NCBI GenBank assembly: GCA_963789535.1
Contig: CAWBKU010000005.1
Span: 434,001 to 498,000 of the forward strand
From: CAVXHQ01 sp963789535
GTDB lineage: Bacteria; Pseudomonadota; Alphaproteobacteria; Rhodobacterales; Rhodobacteraceae
Reading direction: 5' to 3'
Length of the DNA: 64,000 nucleotides
Part shown: in pieces, positions 28,156 to 38,376 of the stretch
How the letters are laid out: every line of letters begins with the position of its first letter
How positions within the stretch are numbered: the stretch's first letter is position 1
Notes under the pieces: generated by a model
What the model saw: only the letters and a program-made list of their open reading frames with translations
Told to the model about the DNA's origin: nothing
Database searches by the model: none
Made by a program: the position numbers and the translations under genes

Positions 28156-29817
28156 ATGCTGGCATCGGGACTTGAGGTGTGGACGGCGCTTGCGCTGGGG
28201 GTAATCGGCTGCGCGGGGCTTGCGGTTGCGATGATGCTTCGCGCAGGGCCGGGCCGGATTATGCGGCAGGGCGCCGCACCGCCACCGGCGGTGTCGCAGG
28301 CGGCAGAGCAGGCCGTGTTTCTTTTCGAGGCAGGCGCCCTTCTCGACGCGACGCCGAAGGCGCGCGCGCTGCTCTCTGCCGGCGATGCCCGCACGCCCGA
28401 GCAGGAGCGGCTGCTGACGCTTCTCGCGCCGCTCTTTCCCGACCTGCCGGAACGGTTTCACGATACTGCCGGCCACGCCCGTCTCCGCGCGGTCGAGGGT
28501 GCCGCCGCCTCGGCCCTGCCGCTGTCGGCCGCCGAGGTGGAACATCTCGATGGCCGCGTGCGCCTCACGCTCGTCGATACGCTGCCCGATGCGCCCGATC
28601 ATCCCCTGACCATCGCCGCCCTGCGCGACGAGATGGGCGTCCTCGCGCGGATGAGCGCCGACACCCAATGCCTCGTCTGGTGCGAAACTCCGTCCGGCTC
28701 GATCACTTGGGCGAACGCCGCCTATCTCGCCTTTGCCGATGCCTGGGAGGCGACGGAACCGGCCGGGGACGATGCGCCCACATGGCCCCCCGCGACCGTC
28801 TTTCCGCCCCTGTCGGGGTCCGGTCCTGACGACGCCGCCGTTGCGGCACCCGAAGTGAAGCGGCGCCTGAAGGTGACGGATGCCGCGGGCAGGATCACCG
28901 GCTGGTTCGACGTGCGCTCGGTCCGGCGCGGGTTCGAGACGATGCATTTCGCCACCGACGCCCGTGCGCTGGTCGCCGCCGAAGAGCAGGGGCGGATGTT
29001 CGTGCAGACGATGACGGAAACCTTCGCGCAACTCTCCATCGGCCTGGCGATCTTCGACCGCGAGCGGCGTCTGTCGACGTTCAACCCGGCGCTCCTCGAC
29101 CTCACCCGCCTGCCGATGACGTTCCTGAGCGGGCGTCCGACGCTGGCCGCGACGCTGGACAAACTGCGCGAGGTGGGCGTGTTGCAGGAACCGCGCGATT
29201 ACCGAAGCTGGAAGCGGGACATCACCGCCCTCGTCGATGCCGCCCGCGAGGGGACATACTGCGAGACCTGGACCCTGGCGGGCGGGCAGACCTACCGCGT
29301 CACCGGGCGGCCGCATCCGAACGGCGCCATCGCGTTCCTGTTCGAGGATATCAGCGCCGAGGTCTCGCTCACCCGGGCGTTCCGGGCCGAGATCGGGACG
29401 GCGCAGGCGGTGCTCGATACGCTTGACGCGGCGATCGCGGTGTTCTCGCCCTCGGGCACGCTCACGACCTGCAATGCCCGGTTCGAGGCCATATGGCTCC
29501 CCGGTGGGGATGCGGGCCGGATCGAGCCGGTGACGCTGGCTCAGGTCGTGCCGCTTTGGCAGGCACGAGCCGCGCCGACACCGTTCTGGGCGCGGCTGCG
29601 CGGTTTCGTCGCCGGATCCGAGGGGCGCAGCACGCTGACCGAGACGCTGCGACTGACGGACGGCCGCGCCGCGATCTGCCGCCTGACGCCCCTGCCCGGC
29701 GGCGCCACGCTCGTGGCCTTTGCCGACGGGACCGGCGCGGAGGTCCCGCTGTCCGGGATCGGGGCGCAGGAGACGAAGGCAGCGATCGGCAAACGACTGG
29801 CATCCGCCCTGCCCTGA
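28156..29817 (+). CDS. membrane-anchored PAS-domain protein without kinase domain
   Basis: A 553-residue protein from the ATG at 28156. One N-terminal transmembrane helix (ALALGVIGCAGLAVAMML) is followed by cytoplasmic PAS-like units at about residues 190-260, 310-420 (LSIGLAIFDRERRLSTFNPAL) and 440-530 (LDAAIAVFSPSGTLTTCNARF), all of the PAS_7 type. There is no HisKA, HATPase, GGDEF or EAL domain, so the output is unclear. It lies between regB and tsaE in a position that is conserved, as I recall, in Rhodobacterales. It could be a degenerate kinase or a scaffold that senses redox or metabolites. Confidence 0.8.
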   Translation: MLASGLEVWTALALGVIGCAGLAVAMMLRAGPGRIMRQGAAPPPAVSQAAEQAVFLFEAGALLDATPKARALLSAGDARTPEQERLLTLLAPLFPDLPERFHDTAGHARLRAVEGAAASALPLSAAEVEHLDGRVRLTLVDTLPDAPDHPLTIAALRDEMGVLARMSADTQCLVWCETPSGSITWANAAYLAFADAWEATEPAGDDAPTWPPATVFPPLSGSGPDDAAVAAPEVKRRLKVTDAAGRITGWFDVRSVRRGFETMHFATDARALVAAEEQGRMFVQTMTETFAQLSIGLAIFDRERRLSTFNPALLDLTRLPMTFLSGRPTLAATLDKLREVGVLQEPRDYRSWKRDITALVDAAREGTYCETWTLAGGQTYRVTGRPHPNGAIAFLFEDISAEVSLTRAFRAEIGTAQAVLDTLDAAIAVFSPSGTLTTCNARFEAIWLPGGDAGRIEPVTLAQVVPLWQARAAPTPFWARLRGFVAGSEGRSTLTETLRLTDGRAAICRLTPLPGGATLVAFADGTGAEVPLSGIGAQETKAAIGKRLASALP

Positions 29818-29880
29818 GAGGTGCCGGGCACTCGTGCACAATCGGGTTGCAGGGGCGGTGCGCGCACCTACTGTGGGCCC

Positions 29881-30354
29881 ATGGAATTCGCGCCCCCACC
29901 TCTGCCGCTGCCGACCGAAGCGGACACGCAGGCCCTCGCCGCGGCCATGGCGCCCGCGCTGGCGGCGGGTGACACGTTGCTCCTCGAGGGGCCGGTCGGC
30001 GCGGGCAAGACCGCCTTTGCGCGGGCGCTGATCCGCGCGCGGCTGGCCGCGCCCGCCGAGGAGGTTCCGTCGCCGACCTTCACCCTCGTGCAGACATATC
30101 CCCATCCGGCGGGCGACATCTGGCACGCCGATCTCTACCGCCTGAGCCATCCAGGCGAGGTGATCGAACTGGGCCTCGACGAGGCGTTCGGGACGGCGAT
30201 CTGCCTGATCGAATGGCCGGACCGCCTTGGCGCGCATCTGCCGGACGGCGCCCTGTGGCTGCGCTTCGGGGCGGGCGGGACGGGGCACATCGTGACGATG
30301 ACCGGGCCCGCGGCGTGGTCGGGCCGGATCGGGGGCATCCTGTGTCGGATGTAA
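29881..30354 (+). CDS. tsaE: tRNA t6A biosynthesis ATPase TsaE
   Basis: A 157-residue ATPase partner of TsaD/TsaB in threonylcarbamoyladenosine synthesis. It has Walker A LLLEGPVGAGKTAFARAL, a switch-like SPTFTLVQTY, and the family motif WHADLYRLSHPGEVIELGLDE. CLIEWPDRLGAHLPD closes the domain. I start at the ATG at 29881; the upstream frame to 29821 is not family-like. It overlaps the next gene by 13 bp. Confidence 0.94.
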   Translation: MEFAPPPLPLPTEADTQALAAAMAPALAAGDTLLLEGPVGAGKTAFARALIRARLAAPAEEVPSPTFTLVQTYPHPAGDIWHADLYRLSHPGEVIELGLDEAFGTAICLIEWPDRLGAHLPDGALWLRFGAGGTGHIVTMTGPAAWSGRIGGILCRM

Positions 30355-31322
30355 AGGCAACGACGCGGCTCCCGCCGGAACACTCCCTGTTTCTGGCAGA
30401 TACACTCTGGGCCGACTGGCGCGTCGAGCCGATGCCGGGCGATGCAGACGTTCGACGCTACTGGCGGCTGCATGAACGGTGGGGCGACACCGCGATCCTC
30501 ATGGACATGACCCCGGGGGATCCGGCGGCCTTTGCCGCATTCGGGCGGATCGGCGCGCATCTGCATGGCCTCGGCCTCGGTACGCCGGGGGTGCTGCACA
30601 GGTGCGACGGGGTGCGGATGATGGTTCTCGAAGACCTCGGGCCGGACACCCTCGCCACCGTCGCCGCGCGGGCGCCCGTGCGGGAGGTGGATCTCTATGC
30701 TGTCGCAACCGATGTTCTGCTGGCGGTTCAGGCGACCCCGCCTCCCCGTGGTCTGAGTGTGCTGTCGCCGCAGCTCGGGGCGGCGATGCTGGCGCCGCTG
30801 TTTGCGTGGTATGTCCGGCGCAGCGAGGGGTCCGCGTCGCTCGAGGGTGCGCTGGCCGAGGCGCTGGAGACCTGTGCAGGTCCGCCCGATCGGCTCTCCT
30901 TGCGCGACTATTTCTCCGAAAACCTCATCTGGCGCGAGGGTCGGGCGGGAACGGACCGGATCGGCATCCTCGACTTTCAGGACGCCTTCGTCGCACCTGC
31001 CGCCTATGACCTCGCCTCGATGCTGCGCGATGCCCGTCGCGACGTGTCGGCGGCGGCGACCGAAGCCTGTCTGCGTCGGTTTGCCGACGGCACCGGCGCC
31101 GATCTGGCCGCGGTGAAACGCGCCGTGGCGGTCCTGTCGGTGCAGCGCAACCTGCGCATCCTCGGCATCTTTGCCCGCCTCGCGCGGCGCGACGGCAAGG
31201 CGCGCTATCTGCCGATGATCCCGCGGGTCCGTGCCCATGTGCTGCGTGACGTGGCGCACCCCGCGCTCGCGGACCTGCGCGCGCCGGTCGAGGCAGCACT
31301 CGGCGGCGAGGTCATGGCGTGA
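30342..31322 (+). CDS. amgK: aminoglycoside-phosphotransferase-fold sugar kinase AmgK
   Basis: A 326-residue kinase of the APH fold, from a GTG at 30342 inside the tsaE 3' end. It has an ATP-binding MVLEDLGPDTLA hinge, a catalytic-loop-like LRDYFSENLIW, and ILDFQDAFVAPAAYDLASML, the metal-binding DFQD. Position directly before the MurU-type nucleotidyltransferase (GTGA overlap) identifies it as the N-acetylmuramate/N-acetylglucosamine anomeric kinase of the peptidoglycan recycling bypass that avoids de novo UDP-MurNAc synthesis. Confidence 0.88.
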   Translation: MSDVKATTRLPPEHSLFLADTLWADWRVEPMPGDADVRRYWRLHERWGDTAILMDMTPGDPAAFAAFGRIGAHLHGLGLGTPGVLHRCDGVRMMVLEDLGPDTLATVAARAPVREVDLYAVATDVLLAVQATPPPRGLSVLSPQLGAAMLAPLFAWYVRRSEGSASLEGALAEALETCAGPPDRLSLRDYFSENLIWREGRAGTDRIGILDFQDAFVAPAAYDLASMLRDARRDVSAAATEACLRRFADGTGADLAAVKRAVAVLSVQRNLRILGIFARLARRDGKARYLPMIPRVRAHVLRDVAHPALADLRAPVEAALGGEVMA

Positions 31323-31998
31323 CGCCGCGCGCCATCCTGATCTATGCGGCAGGCCTCGGCACGCGCATGGGCGCCCTCACGCAGGCCCGGCCGAAACCAT
31401 TGATCGAGGTCGCGGGACGGCCGCTGGTCGACCATGCGCTGGCGCTGACCGACGCGTTGCCGGACGCTGCGGCGGGTGGTGAACGTGCATTGCCATGCCG
31501 CGCAGATCCGCGCGCATCTCGCCGGACGGGGCATCGCTTTCTCTGACGAGACCGACCTCTTGCGCGAGACGGGCGGCGGCCTGAAACACGCGCGCTCTCT
31601 CTTGGGTGACGGACCGGTAATGACGCTGAACACTGATGCGGTCTGGAAAGGGCCGAATCCACTGTTGGCATTGCGCGACGCTTGGCGCGGCGATGCGATG
31701 GATGGCCTCGTCCTTCTTGCGCGGAACGAGGATGCGGTGGGACACTCCGGGACAGGCGATTTCGTCGTTGACGCCGACGGTCGGCTGACCCGGGGGCCGG
31801 GTCTGGTCTATACCGGCGCGCAGATCGTCGGGCAGGATCGGTTTCTGGCTGAAAGAGAGTTCTGTTTTCTCGACCAATCTCATCTGGGACCGGATGATCG
31901 CGGCGGGGCGGCTCTATGGCCTGATCTACGACGGCCGCTTTGCCGATGTCGGGCGGCCCGAGGCGATCGGGTTGGCAGAGGCGATGCTGGATGGCTGA
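31319..31998 (+). pseudogene. murU: N-acetylmuramate-1-phosphate uridylyltransferase MurU, two frameshifts
   Basis: MurU makes UDP-MurNAc from MurNAc-1-phosphate, following AmgK. The nucleotidyltransferase signature is intact (ILIYAAGLGTRMGALTQARP, then KPLIEVAGRPL). One extra base at about 31460-31470 moves the frame; the second part is RRVVNVHCHAAQIRAHL ... VMTLNTDAVWKG ... LARNEDAVGH. A second extra base in TTTT (31865-31868) moves it again to STNLIWDRMIAAGRLYGL and ADVGRPEAIGLAEAMLDG. With both removed the product is about 225 residues, normal for MurU. The stop overlaps addB by 8 bp. Both breaks are single insertions, so errors in the sequence are likely. Confidence 0.86.
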
Positions 31999-34906
31999 CG
32001 GCGCCCTCTTCTCCGACGCCGGACCGCGCCTCTTCGGCCTGCCGCCGGGGGCGGATTTCGGCGCGGCAGTGGTGCGCGGCCTGCTCGCGCGGCTGGGCGA
32101 TGCACCGCCCGAGGCGCTGGCGCGGGTCACCATCTTCGTCAACACACGGCGGATGCAGCGGCGTCTGCGCGCCGTCTTCGACGCCGGGCCACCGCGCCTG
32201 TTGCCGCGCATCCGCCTCATCACCGATCTGGCACAGGATCCGGCGACCGGCGATTTCGGCCCGCCGACCGCACCGCTGCGGCGCCGGCTCGAGCTGATGC
32301 AGCTCGTCCGCCGCCTCCTCGAGGCGCAGCCCGATCTGGCGCCCCAGAGTGCGGCCTTCGACCTCGCCGATGCGCTCGCCGCGCTGATGGACGAGATGCA
32401 GGGCGAGGGGGTGGCGCCCGAGGCGCTCGAGACCCTCGATGTGAGCGAGCATTCCGAATACTGGGCGCGCAGCCTCGCGTTCCTGCGGCTGGTGCAGGGC
32501 TATTTCGGCGCCGATGTCACGGCACCGGACCGCGAGGCGCGGCAACGCCTCGTGACCCTCGGGCTGGTGGCGCGCTGGGCGGTGTCGCCGCCCGCCGACC
32601 CGGTCATCGTGGCGGGGTCGACCGGGTCGCGCGGCGCGACGGCCCTCCTCCTCGATGCGGTGGCGCGGCTGCCGCAGGGGGCGGTGATCCTGCCGGGGTT
32701 CGATTTCGAGATGCCGGACGCCGTCTGGGGCCAGCTCGACGCGGCGCTGACCGCCGAGGATCATCCGCAGACGCGGTTCCGGCGGGTGATGACCCGGCTC
32801 GATCTGGCGCACGGGGCGGTGCGACGCTGGGACGATGCGCCCGAAAACAGCGCGCGCAATCGCCTCGTCTCCCTGTCGCTGCGGCCCGCCCCCGTGACCG
32901 ACGCCTGGGCCGTCGAGGGGCCGGAACTGGACGATCTGGCCAGTGCCTGCGCCGGGATGACATTGCTCGAGGCGCCAACGCCGCGGATCGAGGCCGAGGC
33001 GATCGCGCGCCGGTTGCGGGCGGCGGTGGACGAGGGGATCACCGCGGCGCTCATCACGCCGGACCGGATGCTGACCCGGCAGGTCGCCGCGGCGCTCGAC
33101 CGCTGGCGGATCGTGCCCGACGATTCGGCAGGCACGCCGCTGGCGCTGTCGCCGCCGGGGCGGCTGTTGCGGCAGGTCGCGGGGCTGTTCGGGGTGCGGG
33201 TGACGGCGTCCGATCTCGTGGCGCTGCTGAAACATCCGCTGGTCAACGCGGGCGCGCGCAATACGCACCTTCTGGCGGCCCGTGATCTGGAACTCCGGTT
33301 ACGACGCAAGGGTCCGCCGTTTCCGGATGCCGCGGCGTTGAGGGACTGGGCGGGGGCCGAGCGTCAGGTCTGGGCGGAATGGGTCGGCGGGGCACTGGAA
33401 CCGGTGCCGGACACGCTGCCCCTGACCGAATGGGTCGCGCTGCACGTCGCGCAGACCGAGGCCTTGGCGGCAGGCCCGGACCTGGCCGGTTCGGGGGCCC
33501 TCTGGGACGAGGCGGCGGGCCGGGCGGCACGCCTCATGGTCGAAAACCTGTGTGCCCACGCGGATGCGGGCGGCGTCATGACGGCGGGTGACTACGTCGC
33601 CCTCTTCGAGGCGGTGATCGCCGGCGGCGAGGTGCGCGACCGCGACCGGGGGCATCCGCGCATCCTCATCTGGGGGACGCTGGAGGCGCGGGTTCAGAGT
33701 GCAGATCTGGTGATCCTCGGCGGCATGAACGACGGCATCTGGCCCGAGGCGCCGAAGCCGGACCCGTGGCTGAACCGGGCGATGCGGTTGCAGGCAGGGC
33801 TGTTGCTGCCCGAACGGCGTATCGGGCTGTCGGCGCACGACTATCAACAGGCGGTCGCGGGCCGCGAGGTCTGGATCACCCGGAGCCTCCGGTCCGACGA
33901 CGCCGAGACGGTGCCGTCGCGCTGGGTGAACCGGTTGCAGAACCTGCTGCATGGCCTGCCCGAGCAGGGCGGACGCGCGGCACTCGAGGCGATGCGGGCG
34001 CGCGGCGCGGAATGGGTGGCGGCGGCGATGGCGCAGTCGCTGCCCGCCGCCGATGTACCCCCTGCCCCGCGGCCCTCGCCCCGCCCCCCCGTCGCGGACC
34101 GGCCGCGAACGCTGTCGGTGACGGCAATTTCGCGGCTCATCCGCGATCCTTATGCGATCTATGCGCGCGAGATCATGGGGCTGCGCCCGCTCGACCCGCT
34201 CAGCCGGGCGCCGGACGCCCGGATGCGCGGCACGCTGCTTCACACGGTGTTCGAGCGGTTCGTGACCGACGGCGTGATGACGCCCGCAGCACTCGTCGCC
34301 ACGACCGAGGCGGTGCTGGCAGAGACCTGTCCCTGGCCCACGGCGCGCCATCTCTGGCGGGCGCGGATCGCGCGGATCGCCGACGGGTTCGTCGCCGACG
34401 AGATCGCGCGGCAGGCGCGCGGCACGCCGATGAAGGGAGAGCAGGAGGGCAGCCTGACGGACCCCGAAATCGACCTGACCCTCATCGCGCGGGCCGACCG
34501 GATCGACCGGACGCCGGACGGATCGGCGATCCTCTACGACTACAAGACCGGCACCCCGCCGACCGACAAGCAGCAGGCGAAGTTCGACAAGCAATTGCTC
34601 CTCGAGGCGGCGATGGTCGAACGCGGCGGGTTCGCGGCGCTGGGGCGGGTCCGGGTCGAGGAGGCGGCGTTCATCGGGGTCGGGACCACGCCGAAGGTCG
34701 TCCTCGCGCCGCTTGGCGACGACCTCACGCCTGCGCAGGTGTGGGAGGAGTTTCGCCGTCTGATCCATAACTGGCGACGGCGCGAGCGGGGCTTTACCGC
34801 CCGACTTGCGCTGGAACAGAGCCGGTTCGGCGGAGACTACGACCACCTGTCGCGGTTCGGGGAATGGGATGCGACATCGCCTATCCAGCCGGAGGACGTC
34901 GGATGA
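31991..34906 (+). CDS. addB: double-strand break repair protein AddB (alphaproteobacterial type)
   Basis: A 971-residue subunit of the AddAB helicase-nuclease, which resects double-strand breaks and loads RecA. The N-terminal half is an inactivated helicase-like region (VTIFVNTRRMQRRLRAVF, VIVAGSTGSRGATALLLDA, LGGMNDGIWPEAP). The C-terminal PD-(D/E)xK nuclease shows RGTLLHTVFERFV, LIARADRIDRTPDG and ILYDYKTGTP. It starts at the ATG at 31991, overlapping murU, and its stop overlaps addA as ATGA. Confidence 0.95.
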   Translation: MADGALFSDAGPRLFGLPPGADFGAAVVRGLLARLGDAPPEALARVTIFVNTRRMQRRLRAVFDAGPPRLLPRIRLITDLAQDPATGDFGPPTAPLRRRLELMQLVRRLLEAQPDLAPQSAAFDLADALAALMDEMQGEGVAPEALETLDVSEHSEYWARSLAFLRLVQGYFGADVTAPDREARQRLVTLGLVARWAVSPPADPVIVAGSTGSRGATALLLDAVARLPQGAVILPGFDFEMPDAVWGQLDAALTAEDHPQTRFRRVMTRLDLAHGAVRRWDDAPENSARNRLVSLSLRPAPVTDAWAVEGPELDDLASACAGMTLLEAPTPRIEAEAIARRLRAAVDEGITAALITPDRMLTRQVAAALDRWRIVPDDSAGTPLALSPPGRLLRQVAGLFGVRVTASDLVALLKHPLVNAGARNTHLLAARDLELRLRRKGPPFPDAAALRDWAGAERQVWAEWVGGALEPVPDTLPLTEWVALHVAQTEALAAGPDLAGSGALWDEAAGRAARLMVENLCAHADAGGVMTAGDYVALFEAVIAGGEVRDRDRGHPRILIWGTLEARVQSADLVILGGMNDGIWPEAPKPDPWLNRAMRLQAGLLLPERRIGLSAHDYQQAVAGREVWITRSLRSDDAETVPSRWVNRLQNLLHGLPEQGGRAALEAMRARGAEWVAAAMAQSLPAADVPPAPRPSPRPPVADRPRTLSVTAISRLIRDPYAIYAREIMGLRPLDPLSRAPDARMRGTLLHTVFERFVTDGVMTPAALVATTEAVLAETCPWPTARHLWRARIARIADGFVADEIARQARGTPMKGEQEGSLTDPEIDLTLIARADRIDRTPDGSAILYDYKTGTPPTDKQQAKFDKQLLLEAAMVERGGFAALGRVRVEEAAFIGVGTTPKVVLAPLGDDLTPAQVWEEFRRLIHNWRRRERGFTARLALEQSRFGGDYDHLSRFGEWDATSPIQPEDVG

Positions 34907-37900
34907 TCCGCGACCCGGCCACGCAGGCGCAGGTCGACGCCGCCGACCCGGGGTTCTCGACATGGCTGTCGGCGAACGCCGGGTCGGGCAAGACGCGGGT
35001 GCTGACCGACCGGGTCGCGCGGCTTTTGCTGGCGGGCACCGATCCGCAGAACGTGTTGTGCCTGACCTATACCAAGGCCGCGGCGAGCGAGATGCAGAAC
35101 CGGCTGTTCAAACGGCTGGGCGACTGGGCGATGAAGCCGGCGGCAAATCTCGCCGAGGAATTGCGCGGCCTTGGCGTCGAGGGCGCGCTCGACCCCGCGC
35201 AATTGCGCGAGGCGCGGCGGCTCTTCGCACGGGCGATCGAGGCGCCGGGGGGCCTGCGGATCCAGACGATCCACAGCTTTTGCGCAGGCCTCCTGCGGCG
35301 CTTTCCGCTCGAGGCGGGGATCAGTCCGCAGTTCCGCGAGATGGAGGACCGGGCCGCCGAGCTGATGCGCGCCGAGGTGATCGAGGAGATGTCGCTGGAG
35401 GTGCCCGATCTTGTGCGCGGGCTGGTGCGCTATGTGACGGATGACGACTCGCTCGAGAAACTTCTGAAGGAGATCGTGGGCAATCGGGGTTTGCTGGCGC
35501 GCGACCCCGGCGATTGGCGCGGGGTTCTGGGGCTGGGGGCCGGGCTGGACGAGGCGGCGCTGTTGTCGCGGATCGTCGGGCCGGGGGACCGTGCGATGCT
35601 GGCGCAGGTCGCGCAGGCGGCGGCGACGGGATCGGTCAACGATCAAAGACTTGCCGCAAAGATCGCGGGCCTGCCCGATGTTCTGGGCCCCGGGGATCTC
35701 GTGCGGCTCGAGGGGGTCTGTCTGACCGGTGCGTTCACCGTGCCGAAGTCGATGCTGACCAAGGCGACGGCGCAGGTCGCGCCCGACCTCGCCGAGGCGC
35801 TCACCGACCTCGCGCAGCGCGTCGAGGCCCATCGGCCCGACCGCCTCGCCCTCGCCGCGCTACGCCGGACGGAGGCGCTTCATGCCTTTGCCGAGCCGTT
35901 TCTGGCCCGCTATGCGGCGCGCAAGCAGGCGGGCGGATGGCTCGATTTCGACGATCTGATCGGTCTGGCGAACCGGCTGCTCGGCGATCCTCGGGTGGCG
36001 GCCTGGGTGCTCTTCCGGCTCGACGGCGGCATCGACCACATCCTCGTCGACGAGGCGCAGGACACCAGCCCCGCGCAATGGCGGGTCATCCGCGCGCTGG
36101 CGGCCGAGTTCAGCGCAGGGTCTGGCGCACAGCCGGACCGGGCGCGCACCATCTTCGTCGTCGGCGACAAGAAGCAGTCGATCTATTCCTTTCAGGGCGC
36201 CGACCCCGCGCAGTTCGATGCCGAGGGCGCACACTACGAGGCCGTTCTGGAACAGGCAGGCCTGACGTTTCAGGCGCGCGACCTGACCCATTCGTTCCGT
36301 TCGTCCGAGGCGGTTCTGCGCGCGGTCGACGCGACGTTTCTACAGGACGGCACCGGCGTCGGCCCCATGCGGCACGTCGCGTTCAAGGATGCGATGCCGG
36401 GGCGCGTCGACCTCTGGCCGCTGATCGAGAAGGAGGCGGGCGTCGGGGACGAAGGCGAATGGTATGAGCCCATCGACCGGGTGAGTGCTGCGGACCCCAA
36501 GGTGGTGCTGGCGGGCAGGATCGCCGCGCGGATCAGGGCGATGATCGACGGCGGCGAGACGGTCCCCGTCGAGACCGGGCAAACCGGCACCTATGGGCGG
36601 CGCCCCCTGCACGAGGGCGATATCCTGATCCTGACGCGGGGCCGCGAACCGGGCGCGCAGGTGTCGCTGTTTTCCGAGATCATCGCAGCCTGCAAGAAGG
36701 CGGGACTGGCCGTCGCCGGGGCCGACCGCATGAAGGTGGGCGCGCAACTGGCGGTGCGCGACATCGCGTCGCTGCTGCGGTTCCTGGCGCTGCCCGAGGA
36801 TGACCTGTCGCTCGCCGAGGCGCTGCGCTCGCCACTCTTCGGTCTCGGCGAGGGCGACCTCTATGCGCTGGCACAGCCGCGCGGCAGGCGGTTCCTGTGG
36901 GAGGCGTTCCGCGAGAGCGCGGCCCACCCGGAGGCCCGCGCGATGATCGGCGACCTGCTGCGCGAGGCGGATTTCCTGCGGCCCTACGACCTCGTCAACC
37001 GGATCCTGACGCGCCACGACGGGCGGCGGCGCCTGCTCGCCCGGCTCGGACCCGAGGCCGAGGACGGGATCGACGCCCTTCTGGCGCAGGCTCTGGGCTA
37101 TGAGCGCAGCGAGGTGCCGGGGCTGACCGGGTTCCTCGAATGGATGGCGACCGACGCCCTCGAGATCAAGCGGCAGGCCGAGAGTGCGGGGCGGCGGATC
37201 CGGGTGATGACCGTGCACGGCGCCAAGGGGCTGGAGGCGCCGGTGGTGATCCTGCCCGATACCCACAAGCGCAAATCGAACCTCAAGGACAGGCTCTATT
37301 TCACCGACGGGCACGCCTTCTATGGCCCGCCTGCGGCGGAACTGCCGCCGGTTCTCGCCGGGGTGCGCGAGGGTCTGAAAGAGCGCGAGGAGGAGGAGGC
37401 GCGGCGGCTCCTCTATGTCGCGATGACGCGCGCGCAAAGCTGGCTGATCGTCTGCGGCCATGGCGATGCGGGCAAGGAGGCCGACGGCTGGCACGGGCTG
37501 GTCGAGGCCGGGTTGGCACATCTGGGTGCTGTGGACGCCGGGTTTCCGACCGGGCCGGGGCGGCGCTATGCGATGGGCGACTGGGATGCGGGGGAGGTCA
37601 TCGACGCGCCCGCGCCCGGGGCTGCGCCGACGCCGATGGCCGACCTTGGCGCCGTCGAGGCGACCGGGGCGACGACGGCGACGAGGACGCCCTCGGACCT
37701 TGGCGGCGCCAAGGTGCTGCCTGGCGATCCGGCGGAGGTGGATCGCGAGACGGCGCTGGAACGCGGCACTCTGGTGCATCTGTTGCTCGAACATCTGCCG
37801 CAGGCCGAGGCCGGGGCGCGCGCCGCCCTCGGGTTACGGATCGCGGCAGGGGCGGAGGTCGACCTCTTGCCCGGCGAGGCGACGGAACTGGTCGCCGACG

Positions 37901-38304
37901 TGGTGGCGATGATCGCCGCGCCGGAACTGGCCGCGGTCTTTGCCGCGGGCGGATTGCGCGAGGTGGAGGTAACGGGAGAATTGCCCGGGATCGGGCGGCT
38001 GCACGGCGCCATCGACCGGCTGATCGTCGCCGACGACATCGTCACCGCCATCGACTATAAATCCAACCGTCTGATCCCCGAACGGCCCGAGGAAATCCCC
38101 GAGGGCATCCTGCGGCAACTGGCCGCCTATGCCGCCCTGCTGGCGCCGATCTGGCCGGGGCGGCGGATCGGGACGGCAGTGCTGTGGACCGCGCAGGCGC
38201 GGCTGATGCCGGTGCCTGCCGACCTCACCGATGCGGCGCTGCGGCGGGCGGGCGCAGAGGCTGTGCGCCGGGGAACGCTTGACGGCGGCCCCCCTGACCC
38301 ATAG
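34903..38304 (+). CDS. addA: double-strand break repair helicase AddA
   Basis: A 1133-residue UvrD-like SF1 helicase with a C-terminal nuclease domain. Walker A is SANAGSGKTRVL, motif Ia is VLCLTYTKAAASEMQNR, motif II is ILVDEAQDTSPAQW, and motif III is FVVGDKKQSIYSFQGA. Motif V is MTVHGAKGLEAPVVIL and motif VI is LLYVAMTRAQSWL. The C-terminal nuclease motifs are RGTLVHLLLEHL and GAIDRLIV...IDYKSNR. It pairs with AddB. Length and motif set are typical of the alphaproteobacterial form. Confidence 0.97.
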   Translation: MIRDPATQAQVDAADPGFSTWLSANAGSGKTRVLTDRVARLLLAGTDPQNVLCLTYTKAAASEMQNRLFKRLGDWAMKPAANLAEELRGLGVEGALDPAQLREARRLFARAIEAPGGLRIQTIHSFCAGLLRRFPLEAGISPQFREMEDRAAELMRAEVIEEMSLEVPDLVRGLVRYVTDDDSLEKLLKEIVGNRGLLARDPGDWRGVLGLGAGLDEAALLSRIVGPGDRAMLAQVAQAAATGSVNDQRLAAKIAGLPDVLGPGDLVRLEGVCLTGAFTVPKSMLTKATAQVAPDLAEALTDLAQRVEAHRPDRLALAALRRTEALHAFAEPFLARYAARKQAGGWLDFDDLIGLANRLLGDPRVAAWVLFRLDGGIDHILVDEAQDTSPAQWRVIRALAAEFSAGSGAQPDRARTIFVVGDKKQSIYSFQGADPAQFDAEGAHYEAVLEQAGLTFQARDLTHSFRSSEAVLRAVDATFLQDGTGVGPMRHVAFKDAMPGRVDLWPLIEKEAGVGDEGEWYEPIDRVSAADPKVVLAGRIAARIRAMIDGGETVPVETGQTGTYGRRPLHEGDILILTRGREPGAQVSLFSEIIAACKKAGLAVAGADRMKVGAQLAVRDIASLLRFLALPEDDLSLAEALRSPLFGLGEGDLYALAQPRGRRFLWEAFRESAAHPEARAMIGDLLREADFLRPYDLVNRILTRHDGRRRLLARLGPEAEDGIDALLAQALGYERSEVPGLTGFLEWMATDALEIKRQAESAGRRIRVMTVHGAKGLEAPVVILPDTHKRKSNLKDRLYFTDGHAFYGPPAAELPPVLAGVREGLKEREEEEARRLLYVAMTRAQSWLIVCGHGDAGKEADGWHGLVEAGLAHLGAVDAGFPTGPGRRYAMGDWDAGEVIDAPAPGAAPTPMADLGAVEATGATTATRTPSDLGGAKVLPGDPAEVDRETALERGTLVHLLLEHLPQAEAGARAALGLRIAAGAEVDLLPGEATELVADVVAMIAAPELAAVFAAGGLREVEVTGELPGIGRLHGAIDRLIVADDIVTAIDYKSNRLIPERPEEIPEGILRQLAAYAALLAPIWPGRRIGTAVLWTAQARLMPVPADLTDAALRRAGAEAVRRGTLDGGPPDP

Positions 38305-38376
38305 CTTCGCCCCTCGACACGACCACAAGATGTGCTGTCACCGCCCGATACCCGAACCCACCCCGAGGAGAGCCCC

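Noticed and set aside
28099..30405. A minus-strand open frame of 768 codons opposite the PAS protein
   Set aside because: Antisense shadow with Arg/Gly-rich composition and no family; the plus-strand PAS and tsaE genes are clear.
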